Source of the DNA: Coriobacteriia bacterium
Lineage (GTDB): Bacteria; Actinomycetota; Coriobacteriia; Anaerosomatales; JAUVQN01
Assembly (NCBI GenBank): GCA_030598125.1
Contig: JAUVQN010000013.1
Span: 1 to 13,112, forward strand
Direction: 5' to 3'
Length of the DNA: 13,112 bases
Part shown: piece by piece, positions 1 through 6,849 of the stretch
How positions within the stretch are numbered: the first letter of the stretch is position 1
How the letters are laid out: the number at the start of each line of letters is the position of its first letter
Notes under the pieces: generated by a model
The model's input: only the letters and a program-made list of their open reading frames with translations
Told to the model about the DNA's origin: nothing
Database searches by the model: none
Made by a program: the position numbers and the translations under genes

Positions 1-754
1 CTACACCGCTGACGCGCTCGCGGACCTCGGCGTCACCGACATCGTCATCGTCGGCGGCTGGGGCGCCGTGGCGGACGACGTCATGAACGGACTATCCACC
101 GGCTACGACGTCACCCGCATCTGGGGCCCGACCCGCTACGAGACGGCGGCCGAGGTGGCGACTGAGATCGCCGACATGGAAGGGAGCGCGTTCGTGAAGC
201 GCGCGTTCGTCGCGCGCGGTGACGAGTACCCCGACGCACTCGCGATCTCCCCCTTCGCGTACGACTCGAAGGTGCCGATCCTCCTCACCTACACCGATCT
301 CCTCGCGCCGGCGACGGCTGACGCACTCGACGACCTCGACATCGAGGGCGGCGTCGTGACGGGCGGCACGGGCGCGATGTCCGCGGACGTCAAGGAGGGC
401 GTCGACGCCATCACGACCGCCAACGGCGGGTCGCCCACGGTGCGCTACGGCGGCATCGACCGCTACCAGACCGCCGCGATCATCGCCGAGGACGGCGTGG
501 ACGCGGGCTTCGGGTCCTGGGACTACGTCGGCTTCGCGACGGGCCTGAACGTCCCCGACGCGCTCGCCGGCGGTGTCGCGGCCGGCGCCAACGGCGGCGT
601 CATCCTGCTCACGCGTACCGACGTGCTTCCGAGCTTCACGGCGGACACGCTGGCGGACCACGGCTCGGAGATCCTCTACGCCGAGGTCTACGGCGGCCCT
701 GGGGCCATCGCGCCGGCGGTCGAGGACGCCATCTGGAATGCGATGGGGTGGTGA
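1..754 (+). CDS. Cell wall-binding repeat 2 (CWB2) surface protein, C-terminal part
   Basis: The frame is open from the first full codon at position 2 to TGA at 754, so the N-terminus lies outside the window. The visible part has a truncated first repeat (ending IVIVGGWGAV) and two further repeats, each opening with the family signature: RIWGPTRYETAAEVA (about 115-160) and RYGGIDRYQTAAIIA (about 442-485). Each repeat then has a YPDALA or VPDALA element and a GG-rich close (VVTGGTGAMS, VYGGPGAIA). CWB2 (Pfam family PF04122) domains usually come as three in tandem and anchor secreted proteins non-covalently to the Gram-positive cell wall, as in clostridial S-layer proteins. The protein ends right after the last repeat, so this is a C-terminal anchor. 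Its enzymatic or adhesive part must lie upstream and cannot be read here. The family call is strong; the role of the whole protein is unknown. Confidence 0.92.
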   Translation, partial: YTADALADLGVTDIVIVGGWGAVADDVMNGLSTGYDVTRIWGPTRYETAAEVATEIADMEGSAFVKRAFVARGDEYPDALAISPFAYDSKVPILLTYTDLLAPATADALDDLDIEGGVVTGGTGAMSADVKEGVDAITTANGGSPTVRYGGIDRYQTAAIIAEDGVDAGFGSWDYVGFATGLNVPDALAGGVAAGANGGVILLTRTDVLPSFTADTLADHGSEILYAEVYGGPGAIAPAVEDAIWNAMGW

Positions 755-790
755 GCTCGGCACCCGCCTGAACTCGCGGCCGATCTCTTC

Positions 791-819
791 GAAGCGGCCC
801 GGGCATCCCGGGCCGCTTC
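791..819. terminator. Bidirectional intrinsic terminator hairpin
   Basis: A perfect 13-bp inverted repeat (GAAGCGGCCCGGG, loop CAT, then its complement) lies between the + strand surface-protein stop at 754 and the - strand membrane-protein stop at 829. It sits about 37 nt past one stop and 10 nt past the other, where a shared terminator is expected for convergent genes. There is no long T-run on either side, so it may work as a strong hairpin without a classical U-tract. Confidence 0.75.
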
Positions 820-828
820 CTCATCCCC

Positions 829-1290
829 CTACCCCACGCCCTTCCGCACCGCCCACAGTGATGCCCAGACCATCACGAAGTAGCCGATGCCGTTCGCGGC
901 CCAATAGGCGAAGCCGAGGTCCCAGAGCATCCCCCACATCGCGACCAGCGGGAAGTAGTAGAGGATCAGGTACGGCACGAGGATCTGTGGCTGGCGTGGC
1001 TGGCGGAACTCGACCTTCAGGATGAAGTCGAGCAGCAGTGTCACCGCCGCGAAGACCGCGTAGAGGAGCGGGAAGAGCCACCGCGTCCAGGAGATCCCGC
1101 TCATCGCTCCAGCGACGGCGAGCACGAGCGCCGGGATGCCGAGAAGGATCGCGACGACTCCGAGCGGTGTCGCCCATCTGGGGCGGCGGACCCGTGCCCA
1201 GAACATCGCGGCCGACACGAGGTTCACCGACGTCGCCAGCGCGAAGACGCCAAACAGGAACCTCTCGGCGGTCAGCGAGTCCATCGCCAT
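829..1290 (-). CDS. Five-helix integral membrane protein of unknown function
   Basis: This 153-aa protein is almost wholly hydrophobic. Predicted membrane helices by eye are at about 10-32, 43-65, 70-92, 104-124 and 127-148, with short basic loops (RVRRPRW, KVEFRQPRQPQ). A pair of ATGs (1290 and 1284) offers the start, giving MAMDSLTAERF. The open frame extends further upstream to 1539, but that part is Arg/Ala/Gly-rich shadow of the phosphoesterase gene. The start overlaps the end of the phosphoesterase by 19 bp, and no strong ribosome binding site is visible, so it is probably read by coupling with that gene. I do not recognise the family. The aromatic-rich helices (YLILYYFPLVAMWGMLW) suggest a small sensor or transporter-like membrane protein, but nothing specific can be claimed. 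Confidence 0.72.
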   Translation of the reverse strand: MAMDSLTAERFLFGVFALATSVNLVSAAMFWARVRRPRWATPLGVVAILLGIPALVLAVAGAMSGISWTRWLFPLLYAVFAAVTLLLDFILKVEFRQPRQPQILVPYLILYYFPLVAMWGMLWDLGFAYWAANGIGYFVMVWASLWAVRKGVG

Positions 1291-2180
1291 CGACTGCCGA
1301 GGGGCTTCCCAGAGCCCCGCCCCACCGCCCGGAGCGTGATGACGTGCACCTCCGGCGGCGCCTGGAACCGGATCGGCGCCCCGACCGTGCCCACACCGTT
1401 GCTCACGAGCACGGGTACGTCGTGCTCCACGCGCCATGACGTCCGGTACCGCTGCCCGTGGATGGACGGCACGAAGATGCCGAACCCGAAGAGCGAGATC
1501 TGCCCGCCGTGCGTGTGCCCGGCCATCGCGAGGTCCCACAGGCCCGGCGTCGCCTCGAACTGCTCCGCGAACGCGTCCGGATTGTGCGCGAGCAGTATCG
1601 CCACATCGCCTTCCCGGATCCCTTCCGCGGCTTCATCGATCCGCGGCACGCCCGTGTAGGGGTCCTCGAGCCCCGCGAGCACGATGTCGCCGCCGCCCCC
1701 GTCGACCCGCACGTTCGAGGTCTCCAGAAGCGTGATGTCCGCCGCGTCGTATCCCTCGCGCGCCTCGTCCTCGCCCTCCCACACGTCGTGGTTCCCGAGC
1801 ACGCCGTACTTGCCGAAGCGGGCCTCCATGCGAGCTGCCTCCGGGTAGAAGATGGTCGCACCCTGCATCCTCCCGCCGACGTTGTCGCCCCCGACAAGGA
1901 TGAGATCGGGCTCGAGCCCGTTCACGAGCGCGACGAGCTTGCCCATCGGCCCCTTCGGGAACAGGGGACCCGCGTGGATGTCGGTCATGAAGACGACGCG
2001 CAGACCGTCGAGGTCGGACGGGAGGTCGGCCACCTCGATCTCGTCGCGGATCACGAGGATCCGCCGCGCGAGGTAGAGCAACGTCGCCGTCGCGCCGAGC
2101 AGCACGAACGCGACGATCGCGACCGTCGTCCATACGGGACCGAGGGCGTCGATCACGGCCGCGGGTCCGTCGAGGCTCAT
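1272..2180 (-). CDS. Membrane-anchored metallophosphoesterase (YkuE/YaeI-like)
   Basis: This is a calcineurin-like phosphoesterase of 302 aa, counted from the ATG at 2180 (MSLDGPAAVIDAL). Residues 15-40 form one hydrophobic helix, which anchors the enzyme in the membrane. All metal-binding motifs are present in order: D67-x-H69 (MTDIHAG), GGDN (97-100), GNHD (129-132), H199 (LLAHNPDAF) and GHTHGGQ (221-227). These motifs hold two divalent metal ions, and the GHTHGGQ form is typical of the YkuE/YaeI group, which hydrolyses phosphomonoesters or diesters at the cell envelope. The substrate is not predictable. The open frame continues upstream to 2417, but that part is low-complexity and does not resemble the family. 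The chosen ATG overlaps the TGA of a preceding 45-aa ORF as ATGA, and it has no good ribosome binding site of its own, which fits translational coupling. The last 20 residues go beyond the usual family end and overlap the next gene. Confidence 0.9.
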   Translation of the reverse strand: MSLDGPAAVIDALGPVWTTVAIVAFVLLGATATLLYLARRILVIRDEIEVADLPSDLDGLRVVFMTDIHAGPLFPKGPMGKLVALVNGLEPDLILVGGDNVGGRMQGATIFYPEAARMEARFGKYGVLGNHDVWEGEDEAREGYDAADITLLETSNVRVDGGGGDIVLAGLEDPYTGVPRIDEAAEGIREGDVAILLAHNPDAFAEQFEATPGLWDLAMAGHTHGGQISLFGFGIFVPSIHGQRYRTSWRVEHDVPVLVSNGVGTVGAPIRFQAPPEVHVITLRAVGRGSGKPLGSRWRWTR

Positions 2181-2314
2181 GCGCCCGACATCCGGCATGC
2201 GGACATCACCAGCACAGCAACCGTGAAACCGCTTCCGGGACCGAAGCTCGCGCGTCGCACCACGACCGCTGACCGCTGCCGCGGAGCCACGGCACCAGTC
2301 CTCGTCTCGCTCAT
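2177..2314 (-). CDS. Possible 45-aa leader or small protein upstream of the phosphoesterase
   Basis: The ORF starts with ATG at 2314 (MSETRTGAVAPRQRS). It has a strong ribosome binding site, GAGGGG, at 2321-2326 with a 6-nt spacer. Its TGA overlaps the phosphoesterase ATG in an ATGA arrangement. The product is basic and ends in a hydrophobic stretch (FTVAVLVMSACRMSGA). I know of no family match. The site and overlap suggest that ribosomes load here and pass on to the phosphoesterase, so it may matter more as a coupling leader than as a protein. It could also be a fortuitous frame, because no conservation can be tested here. Confidence 0.4.
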   Translation of the reverse strand: MSETRTGAVAPRQRSAVVVRRASFGPGSGFTVAVLVMSACRMSGA

Positions 2315-2320
2315 GTACTT

Positions 2321-2326
2321 CCCCTC
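2321..2326 (-). promoter_or_regulatory. Ribosome binding site of the 45-aa ORF
   Basis: GAGGGG on the - strand lies 6 nt before the ATG at 2314. It is the only strong ribosome binding site in front of the phosphoesterase unit, and it supports translation entering at the small ORF rather than at the phosphoesterase start. Confidence 0.55.
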
Positions 2327-2401
2327 TTGACGCCGCTCGCGGGACTGCGTCCGCATCGCACAAGCCCGCGCGACGATTATCCCCCAAGAAGGAGGGTCGC
2401 C

Positions 2402-2530
2402 ATGCATGTCGGACCACCCTGCCCGTGGCAAGCTTTTCGCAATGTATCGTTCGGGCGTGAACGGCATCCTTGGATTGCGTTGGCTACCTGCTCAAACGAT
2501 GGCGGGAAGATGCCGAACTTGGTAACATGA
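2402..2530 (+). CDS. Possible 42-aa small protein with a consensus ribosome binding site
   Basis: ATG at 2402 is preceded by AAGGAGG (2389-2395) with a 6-nt spacer, the best ribosome binding site in the window. The product begins MHVGPPCPWQAFRNVSFGRE and ends before 2530. It carries two Cys and two Trp and has no membrane segment or recognised motif. Third-position GC is clearly lower than in the confirmed genes, which argues against long-term coding selection. It could be a leader peptide for the downstream endopeptidase unit, a recently arisen gene or chance. Confidence 0.3.
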   Translation: MHVGPPCPWQAFRNVSFGRERHPWIALATCSNDGGKMPNLVT

Positions 2531-2537
2531 GTAGCTA

Positions 2538-2573
2538 CCGTGTGGCTACAGTGGATGGGTGTGTGCCACACGG
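2538..2573 (+). repeat. 9-bp inverted repeat upstream of the NlpC/P60 gene
   Basis: CCGTGTGGC (2538-2546) and GCCACACGG (2565-2573) are exact reverse complements with an 18-nt loop. The repeat ends 48 nt before the favoured TTG start of the endopeptidase, so it lies in the probable 5' leader or promoter. It could be a regulator-binding site (two half-sites about 27 bp centre to centre) or an RNA stem controlling translation. Nothing shows which. Confidence 0.5.
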
Positions 2574-2606
2574 CTGAAGAGCACGTGCCGAAGATGCATG
2601 ACCGAT

Positions 2607-2612
2607 GGAGGG
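2607..2612 (+). promoter_or_regulatory. Ribosome binding site favouring the TTG start of the endopeptidase
   Basis: GGAGGG lies 9 nt upstream of TTG 2622. The other possible starts, GTG 2559 and ATG 2598, have no comparable site. TTG at 2622 also places the signal peptide at the very N-terminus, so this site decides the start. Confidence 0.6.
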
Positions 2613-2621
2613 ACGACCGGG

Positions 2622-3965
2622 TTGAGGACGGGTCACCATAGATCGTTCCAGCTGGTCACCGCGCTCGTCATGGCGATGCTGCTGGCCGCGATGCCCGCGC
2701 TCGCCGAGCCCGCGGGCGAGTCCACGTCCTCCCCTCCGGCCGCGAGCGAACCGGATCCTGGTCTCGAGCCCTGGCTCGAGCAGTTCACGGTCGAGGAGAC
2801 GCCTCCGGGTGCGCCTGTCGAAGAGGCGCCCGCTCCCGACACGCCCGCCGACACCTCGGACGCCCCCGCCGACACCGCGGCTCCTTCGCGGGACACGTCG
2901 TCCGCCATCGAGACGGAGATCGACGAGGAGTTCCGGCGTCAACTGGCCGAGAAGCAGGCCCGCATCGAGGCCTTCAAGGCGCAGCTCGACGAGCTCGATC
3001 GCGAGCTCGCCATCTCGGTGGAGTCGTACAACCAGGCTCTCATGGAGCTCGAGGAGACGCGCGCACGTCTCGAGATGACCGGCGAGGACCTGGAGAACGC
3101 GCGCGAGGCGTATCGCGTGCAGGCCGAGCTGCTCGCCGAGCGGGTGCGCGAGATGTACTTCGCCGGTGATCTCACCGTCCTCGAGCTGCTGCTCGACTCC
3201 AAGAACTTCTCCGACTTCTTCGGACGCATCAAGTTCCTGGGCATCGTCGGCGAGCATGACACGGACCTCGCCACGCAGCTCGCCAACCAGCGCGAGGAGA
3301 TCGAGAAGGACATCGTGGACCTGGAGAGCGCCGAGTTGCAGGCCGAGGCGCTCGAGTTCGACCTCAAGGCGCGGCAGATAGAGATCCTGCTCCGCATCGA
3401 GGAGCGCCAGCAGATGCTCCTGCAGGCCGAGGGCGAGCTGCTCGAGTTCCTCGACGAGGAAGCACTCCAGCGCAACATCGAACAGCAGGCGTTGCTCAAC
3501 GCGGTGCTCGCGGGCGCCGACGAGCTCGGCATCCACGTCGGTCCCGCCACACCCGTCGAGACCGCGCTCGCCTACCACGGCATCCCCTACGTCTGGGCCG
3601 GCGAGGACCCGTCCGGGTTCGACTGCTCCGGTCTGGTGCTCTACGTGTTCAAGCAGCACGGCGTCACGCTGCCGCACTACTCCGGCAGCCAGTTCCTCCT
3701 GGGCGAGAAGGTGCTTCCGCAGGACCTCAGGCCCGGTGACGGGGTGTTCTTCGGCTCTCCCATCCACCACGTCGGTATCTATATGGGCGGCGGCTACTAC
3801 ATACACGCTCCACGGACCGGGGACTTCGTGAAGGTGAGCCGCTTGCTCGACAGGAGCGACTACGCTGGTGCGCGGCGCTACGACTGGCAGCCGCGCCTGG
3901 GCGCACCGCTCGGGGGCGCATTGCCGTCGATCGAGGCGACGGAGACGGCCGCAGCCGACGGCTAG
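2622..3965 (+). CDS. Secreted coiled-coil NlpC/P60 peptidoglycan endopeptidase
   Basis: From TTG 2622 the product has 447 aa. Residues 1-28 are a signal peptide: a basic start (RTGHHR), a hydrophobic core (LVTALVMAMLLAAM) and an ALA cleavage motif. A Pro/Ala/Thr/Glu-rich linker follows to about 90. A long charged coiled coil spans about 95-305 (DEEFRRQLAEKQARIEAFKA onward), and a C-terminal NlpC/P60 domain spans about 315-425. The catalytic residues are C335 (GFDCSGLV), H383 (HHVGIYMG) and H395 (YIHAPRTGD). Enzymes of this layout, such as CwlO and RipA, cut the stem peptide of peptidoglycan (usually D-Glu to diamino acid) during growth and cell separation, with the coiled coil serving for regulation or contact with FtsEX-type partners. 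FtsEX is not in this window. An ATG start at 2598 remains possible. The tldD-like gene follows 34 nt after the stop, so they may share a transcript. Confidence 0.92.
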   Translation: MRTGHHRSFQLVTALVMAMLLAAMPALAEPAGESTSSPPAASEPDPGLEPWLEQFTVEETPPGAPVEEAPAPDTPADTSDAPADTAAPSRDTSSAIETEIDEEFRRQLAEKQARIEAFKAQLDELDRELAISVESYNQALMELEETRARLEMTGEDLENAREAYRVQAELLAERVREMYFAGDLTVLELLLDSKNFSDFFGRIKFLGIVGEHDTDLATQLANQREEIEKDIVDLESAELQAEALEFDLKARQIEILLRIEERQQMLLQAEGELLEFLDEEALQRNIEQQALLNAVLAGADELGIHVGPATPVETALAYHGIPYVWAGEDPSGFDCSGLVLYVFKQHGVTLPHYSGSQFLLGEKVLPQDLRPGDGVFFGSPIHHVGIYMGGGYYIHAPRTGDFVKVSRLLDRSDYAGARRYDWQPRLGAPLGGALPSIEATETAAADG

Positions 3966-3999
3966 CGTCCGAACGATGAGGGGGATCGGGGTCCGCTAG

Positions 4000-5667
4000 G
4001 TGAAGTCGTTCGCTTCCGCGTGTCTCGACGCGGCCGTCGCAGCCGGCGCAGACTACGCCGACGTGCGCGTCGTCGACACCTCCAACGAGAGCATATCCGT
4101 GCGCACCGGTCGTCTGGAGGGCATCGAATCCTCCCGCTCGGCCGGCTTCGGCGTCCGGGTCATCGTGGACGGCGCGTGGGGCTTCGCCGCCGCATCCGAC
4201 CTCCACGACGACGCCGCCGCACGCGTGGCGGCGCAGGCCGTCGAGATCGCCAGGGCGTCCGCGCTCGTGCCCGGCAAGCGCCTGGAGCTGAGCGCCGTCG
4301 AGGCGTACGTCGGCGAATGGGAAGGGCCCTGCGAGACGGACCCCTTCGAAGTGAGCCTCGAAGACAAGCTCGAGGTCCTCTTCGCCGCCGACGAGCTCCT
4401 CCGCACCGAGGAGGCCGTGAAAGTCTCGTCCGCGCGACTCGGCTTCCACAAGGTGGACAAGCATTTCGCGTCCACGGTCGGCTCGCACATCCGCCAGCGG
4501 CACATCGAGTCGGGTATGGGCATCGTCGCGTACGCCGTGGGTGAGAACGAGGTGCTCCCCCGCTCCTACCCGAACTCACATGGAGGCGCGTGGGAGCAGG
4601 CCGGCTGGGAGTCGGTCGTCGCGGCCGACCTCGCGGGCAACGCGTCTCGCGTCTCCGAAGAGGCCGCCCAGCTCATCACCGCCAAGGAATGCCCGTCCGG
4701 GTCGACGACGATCGTCATCGACGGCAGCCAGCTGGCGCTCCAGGTCCACGAGTCGATCGGGCATCCCACGGAGCTCGACCGGGTGCTCGGGGACGAGGCC
4801 GCGTTCGCCGGCACCTCGTTCCTCTCCCTCTCCGACCTCGACACGGTGCGCTACGCCTCCGAGATCGTGAGCGTGACGGCGGACGCCACGGTCGAAGGCT
4901 CGCTCGGTAGCTTCGGCTGGGACGACGAGGGCGTGCCCGCGCAGCGGGACTACCTCATCCGGGACGGCCTCTTCACCGGCTTCCTCACGTCGCGGGAGTC
5001 GGCCGTCGAGATCGGGAGGACGTCGAACGGATGTATGCGCGCGGACGGCTGGAACCGGATCCCGCTCATCCGCATGACGACCGTCAGTCTCGAGCCCGGC
5101 GAGTGGTCGCGCGACGACCTCATCGCGGACACGGACGACGGCATCTACGTCGAGACGAACAACTCGTGGTCGATCGACGATCGGCGCCTGAACTTCCAGT
5201 TCGCCACGGAGATCGGCTGGGAGATCAAGAACGGCGAGCTCGGGGCGGTCGTCAAGAACCCGAACTACACCGGCAGCACGCCCGAGTTCTGGAACTCCTG
5301 CGACGCCGTCTGCTCGGAAGCCGACTGGCGCGTGTGGGGCCTCCCGAACTGCGGCAAGGGCGAGCCGATGCAGGTCGCGCACGTAGCGCACGGCGCGGCG
5401 CCCGCGCGCTTCCGCGACGTCCAGATGGGTGTCGCACGATGCTCAGCGTCGATCGGGCGAGAGACGTCGCCGCACGAGCCCTCGCCGCCACCGACGCGGA
5501 CGAGGTGGAGTCGCTCGTGTTCGCCCAGCGCTCCGAGCTCACGCGGTTCGCGGGAAACCGCATCCACCAGCACGTCGCCGAGGACGACGCACGTCTCACC
5601 GTCCGCGCCGCGATCGGCACGCGTATCGGCGTCGCGTCCACGAACCGGCTGGACGAGAGCTCCGTGA
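4000..5667 (+). CDS. tldD: TldD-like metalloprotease; frame reads through the usual end
   Basis: Starting at GTG 4000 (MKSFASACLDAAVAAG), this is the metal-carrying subunit of the TldD/TldE protease. The HExxxH motif is at 250-255 (HESIGH), and the third ligand Cys is at 451 (PNCGKGEP). The conserved C-terminal block (HGAAPARFRDVQMGV) ends at about residue 478. TldD/TldE heterodimers cleave unfolded or leader-bearing peptides, for example in microcin B17 maturation and CcdA breakdown. The family normally ends a few residues after that block, giving about 480 aa here. Instead the frame runs on to 5667 (555 aa) with a Ser/Arg/Pro-rich tail that lies over the tldE reading frame. At the expected stop the sequence reads CGA TGC, where CGA TGA would give a classical ATGA overlap. 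A lost stop or a sequence error is likely; see findings. Confidence 0.9.
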   Translation: MKSFASACLDAAVAAGADYADVRVVDTSNESISVRTGRLEGIESSRSAGFGVRVIVDGAWGFAAASDLHDDAAARVAAQAVEIARASALVPGKRLELSAVEAYVGEWEGPCETDPFEVSLEDKLEVLFAADELLRTEEAVKVSSARLGFHKVDKHFASTVGSHIRQRHIESGMGIVAYAVGENEVLPRSYPNSHGGAWEQAGWESVVAADLAGNASRVSEEAAQLITAKECPSGSTTIVIDGSQLALQVHESIGHPTELDRVLGDEAAFAGTSFLSLSDLDTVRYASEIVSVTADATVEGSLGSFGWDDEGVPAQRDYLIRDGLFTGFLTSRESAVEIGRTSNGCMRADGWNRIPLIRMTTVSLEPGEWSRDDLIADTDDGIYVETNNSWSIDDRRLNFQFATEIGWEIKNGELGAVVKNPNYTGSTPEFWNSCDAVCSEADWRVWGLPNCGKGEPMQVAHVAHGAAPARFRDVQMGVARCSASIGRETSPHEPSPPPTRTRWSRSCSPSAPSSRGSRETASTSTSPRTTHVSPSAPRSARVSASRPRTGWTRAP

Positions 5668-6776
5668 CCGAATGCTGCCGCGCAGCCGTCTCCGCCGCGG
5701 AGATCGCACCGGAGGACCCCGCGTTCCCCGGACTGCCTGGGCCCCAGCCCATCGAGTACCGCGACCGAGCGCACGGCGCTACCGGCGCGCTCGACGCCGA
5801 GGGTCGCGCCCGCGCCGTCGAGGCCATCGTGGGTCAGGCGGCGGCTCACGGTCTGTCCGCCGCCGGCAAGGTCGAGGTGTCGGACGCGGCGGTGGCGGTC
5901 GCGAACACGAAGAGCGTGGACGCCGCGATGCCGGTCTCGGAGGCACGCGCGACCGTCCTCGCTATGGGAGACGAGGGCGGCTCGGGATGGGCCTCCTTCT
6001 CGTCAGCGGATCCCCGCGATCTCGTGCCCGAGGCGCTCGGCGACGAGGCGGCGTCGCTCGCGCTCCGTTCGGAGGACGCGCGCTCGCTCGAGCCCGGTAC
6101 GTACGTCGTCGTGCTCGCGCACGAGGCCGTCGCGGAGCTCCTGTCGATGCTCGCGTACGCGGGATTCTCAGCGAAGGCGGTCGCCGAGGGTCGCTCCTTC
6201 ATGAGCGGGCACCTCGGCGAGAAGGTCGTCTCGGAGCGGATCACGATACTCGACGACGCGGCGTCTCCCGAGGCCCAAGGCCTGACCTTCGACTTCGAAG
6301 GCATGCCGAAGCGCCGCACGCCTCTCATCGAGGACGGCGTGGCGGTCCGTCCCGTGACGGACTCCTACTGGGCCGCCGTGACGGACACTGACGACACGGG
6401 ACACGCGCTCCCCGCGCCCAACTCCTTCGGTCCGCTCCCGCTCGACATCGAGATGGCGCCAGGTGACGGCGACATCGACCGGATGGTCGGCTCCGTCGAG
6501 CGCGGCATCTACGTGACCCGCTTCCACTACGTGAACGTGGAGGATCCCATGAGCGTGCTGCTCACGGGGATGACGCGGGACGGCACCTTCATGATCGAAG
6601 GGGGCCGCCTCACCCATCCGGTGCGCAACCTGCGCTTCACGCAGAGCGCCCTCGGTGCGCTCGACTCGGTGGAATCGGTGGGGGCGGACCGCCGGCACGT
6701 GGACGCCATGCTCGGCTCGGCGTTGGCGCCCGCGCGGCTCGTGCGTGAGTTCGTGTACACCGGACAGCCGTGGTAG
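5439..6776 (+). CDS. pmbA: TldE/PmbA-like subunit of the TldD/TldE protease
   Basis: This 445-aa protein starts at ATG 5439 (MLSVDRARDVAARAL), inside the open tldD frame. It has the PmbA fold signature along its length: the N-terminal SLVFAQRSELTRFAGNRIHQ segment, VAELLSMLAYAGFSAKAV in the middle, and the C-terminal FHYVNVEDPMSVLLTGMTRD and FTQSALGALDSVESVG blocks. Like other TldE subunits it lacks the HExxxH metal site of TldD; the pair forms one protease with the active site in TldD. The open frame extends upstream to 5031, but that part is out-of-frame tldD sequence. There is no strong ribosome binding site, which fits coupling to tldD. No precursor peptide for a ribosomally made, modified product is visible nearby, so the substrate is unknown. 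Confidence 0.9.
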   Translation: MLSVDRARDVAARALAATDADEVESLVFAQRSELTRFAGNRIHQHVAEDDARLTVRAAIGTRIGVASTNRLDESSVTECCRAAVSAAEIAPEDPAFPGLPGPQPIEYRDRAHGATGALDAEGRARAVEAIVGQAAAHGLSAAGKVEVSDAAVAVANTKSVDAAMPVSEARATVLAMGDEGGSGWASFSSADPRDLVPEALGDEAASLALRSEDARSLEPGTYVVVLAHEAVAELLSMLAYAGFSAKAVAEGRSFMSGHLGEKVVSERITILDDAASPEAQGLTFDFEGMPKRRTPLIEDGVAVRPVTDSYWAAVTDTDDTGHALPAPNSFGPLPLDIEMAPGDGDIDRMVGSVERGIYVTRFHYVNVEDPMSVLLTGMTRDGTFMIEGGRLTHPVRNLRFTQSALGALDSVESVGADRRHVDAMLGSALAPARLVREFVYTGQPW

Positions 6777-6849
6777 GACCTGCGGAACGCCGGAATCGGC
6801 GGTCTAGGCGACGCGGCCTGCCGGCCCGCGGGCGGGCGCCCGGCGACGA
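6777..6849. terminator. GC-rich hairpins between convergent tldE and HD-GYP genes
   Basis: The 73-bp convergent gap holds a small hairpin (CGCCG, loop GAAT, CGGCG; 6788-6801) and a larger imperfect GC stem at 6820-6844 (GCCGG/CCGGC plus an inner four-base stem with a three-base bulge). Neither has a T-run. They are weak candidates for a shared terminator, called mainly from position. Confidence 0.3.

Larger units (their letters stand above)
2315..2621. promoter_or_regulatory. Divergent intergenic region between phosphoesterase and NlpC/P60 units
   Basis: About 300 bp lie between the - strand small ORF and the + strand endopeptidase. The stretch from about 2430 to 2560 is visibly richer in A/T than the genes around it, as expected for promoters. 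A GATAAT hexamer on the - strand (2376-2381) could be the -10 box of the phosphoesterase unit, but no convincing -35 box sits upstream. The + strand side contains a 7-bp inverted repeat (CGGCATC 2462-2468 with GATGCCG 2509-2515), the palindrome GTAGCTAC (2531-2538) and a 9-bp inverted repeat (2538-2573). It also contains a 42-aa ORF. I could not match it to a known riboswitch. Confidence 0.5.

Noticed and set aside
1458..2330. 290-aa open frame on the + strand opposite the metallophosphoesterase
   Set aside because: The - strand frame carries all five metal-binding motifs; the antisense product matches nothing and is low in complexity.
2535..3806. 423-aa open frame on the - strand opposite the NlpC/P60 gene
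   Set aside because: The + strand frame has a signal peptide, coiled coil and catalytic Cys/His. The antisense frame has only repetitive Leu/Glu/Val/Asp sequence derived from the coiled coil.
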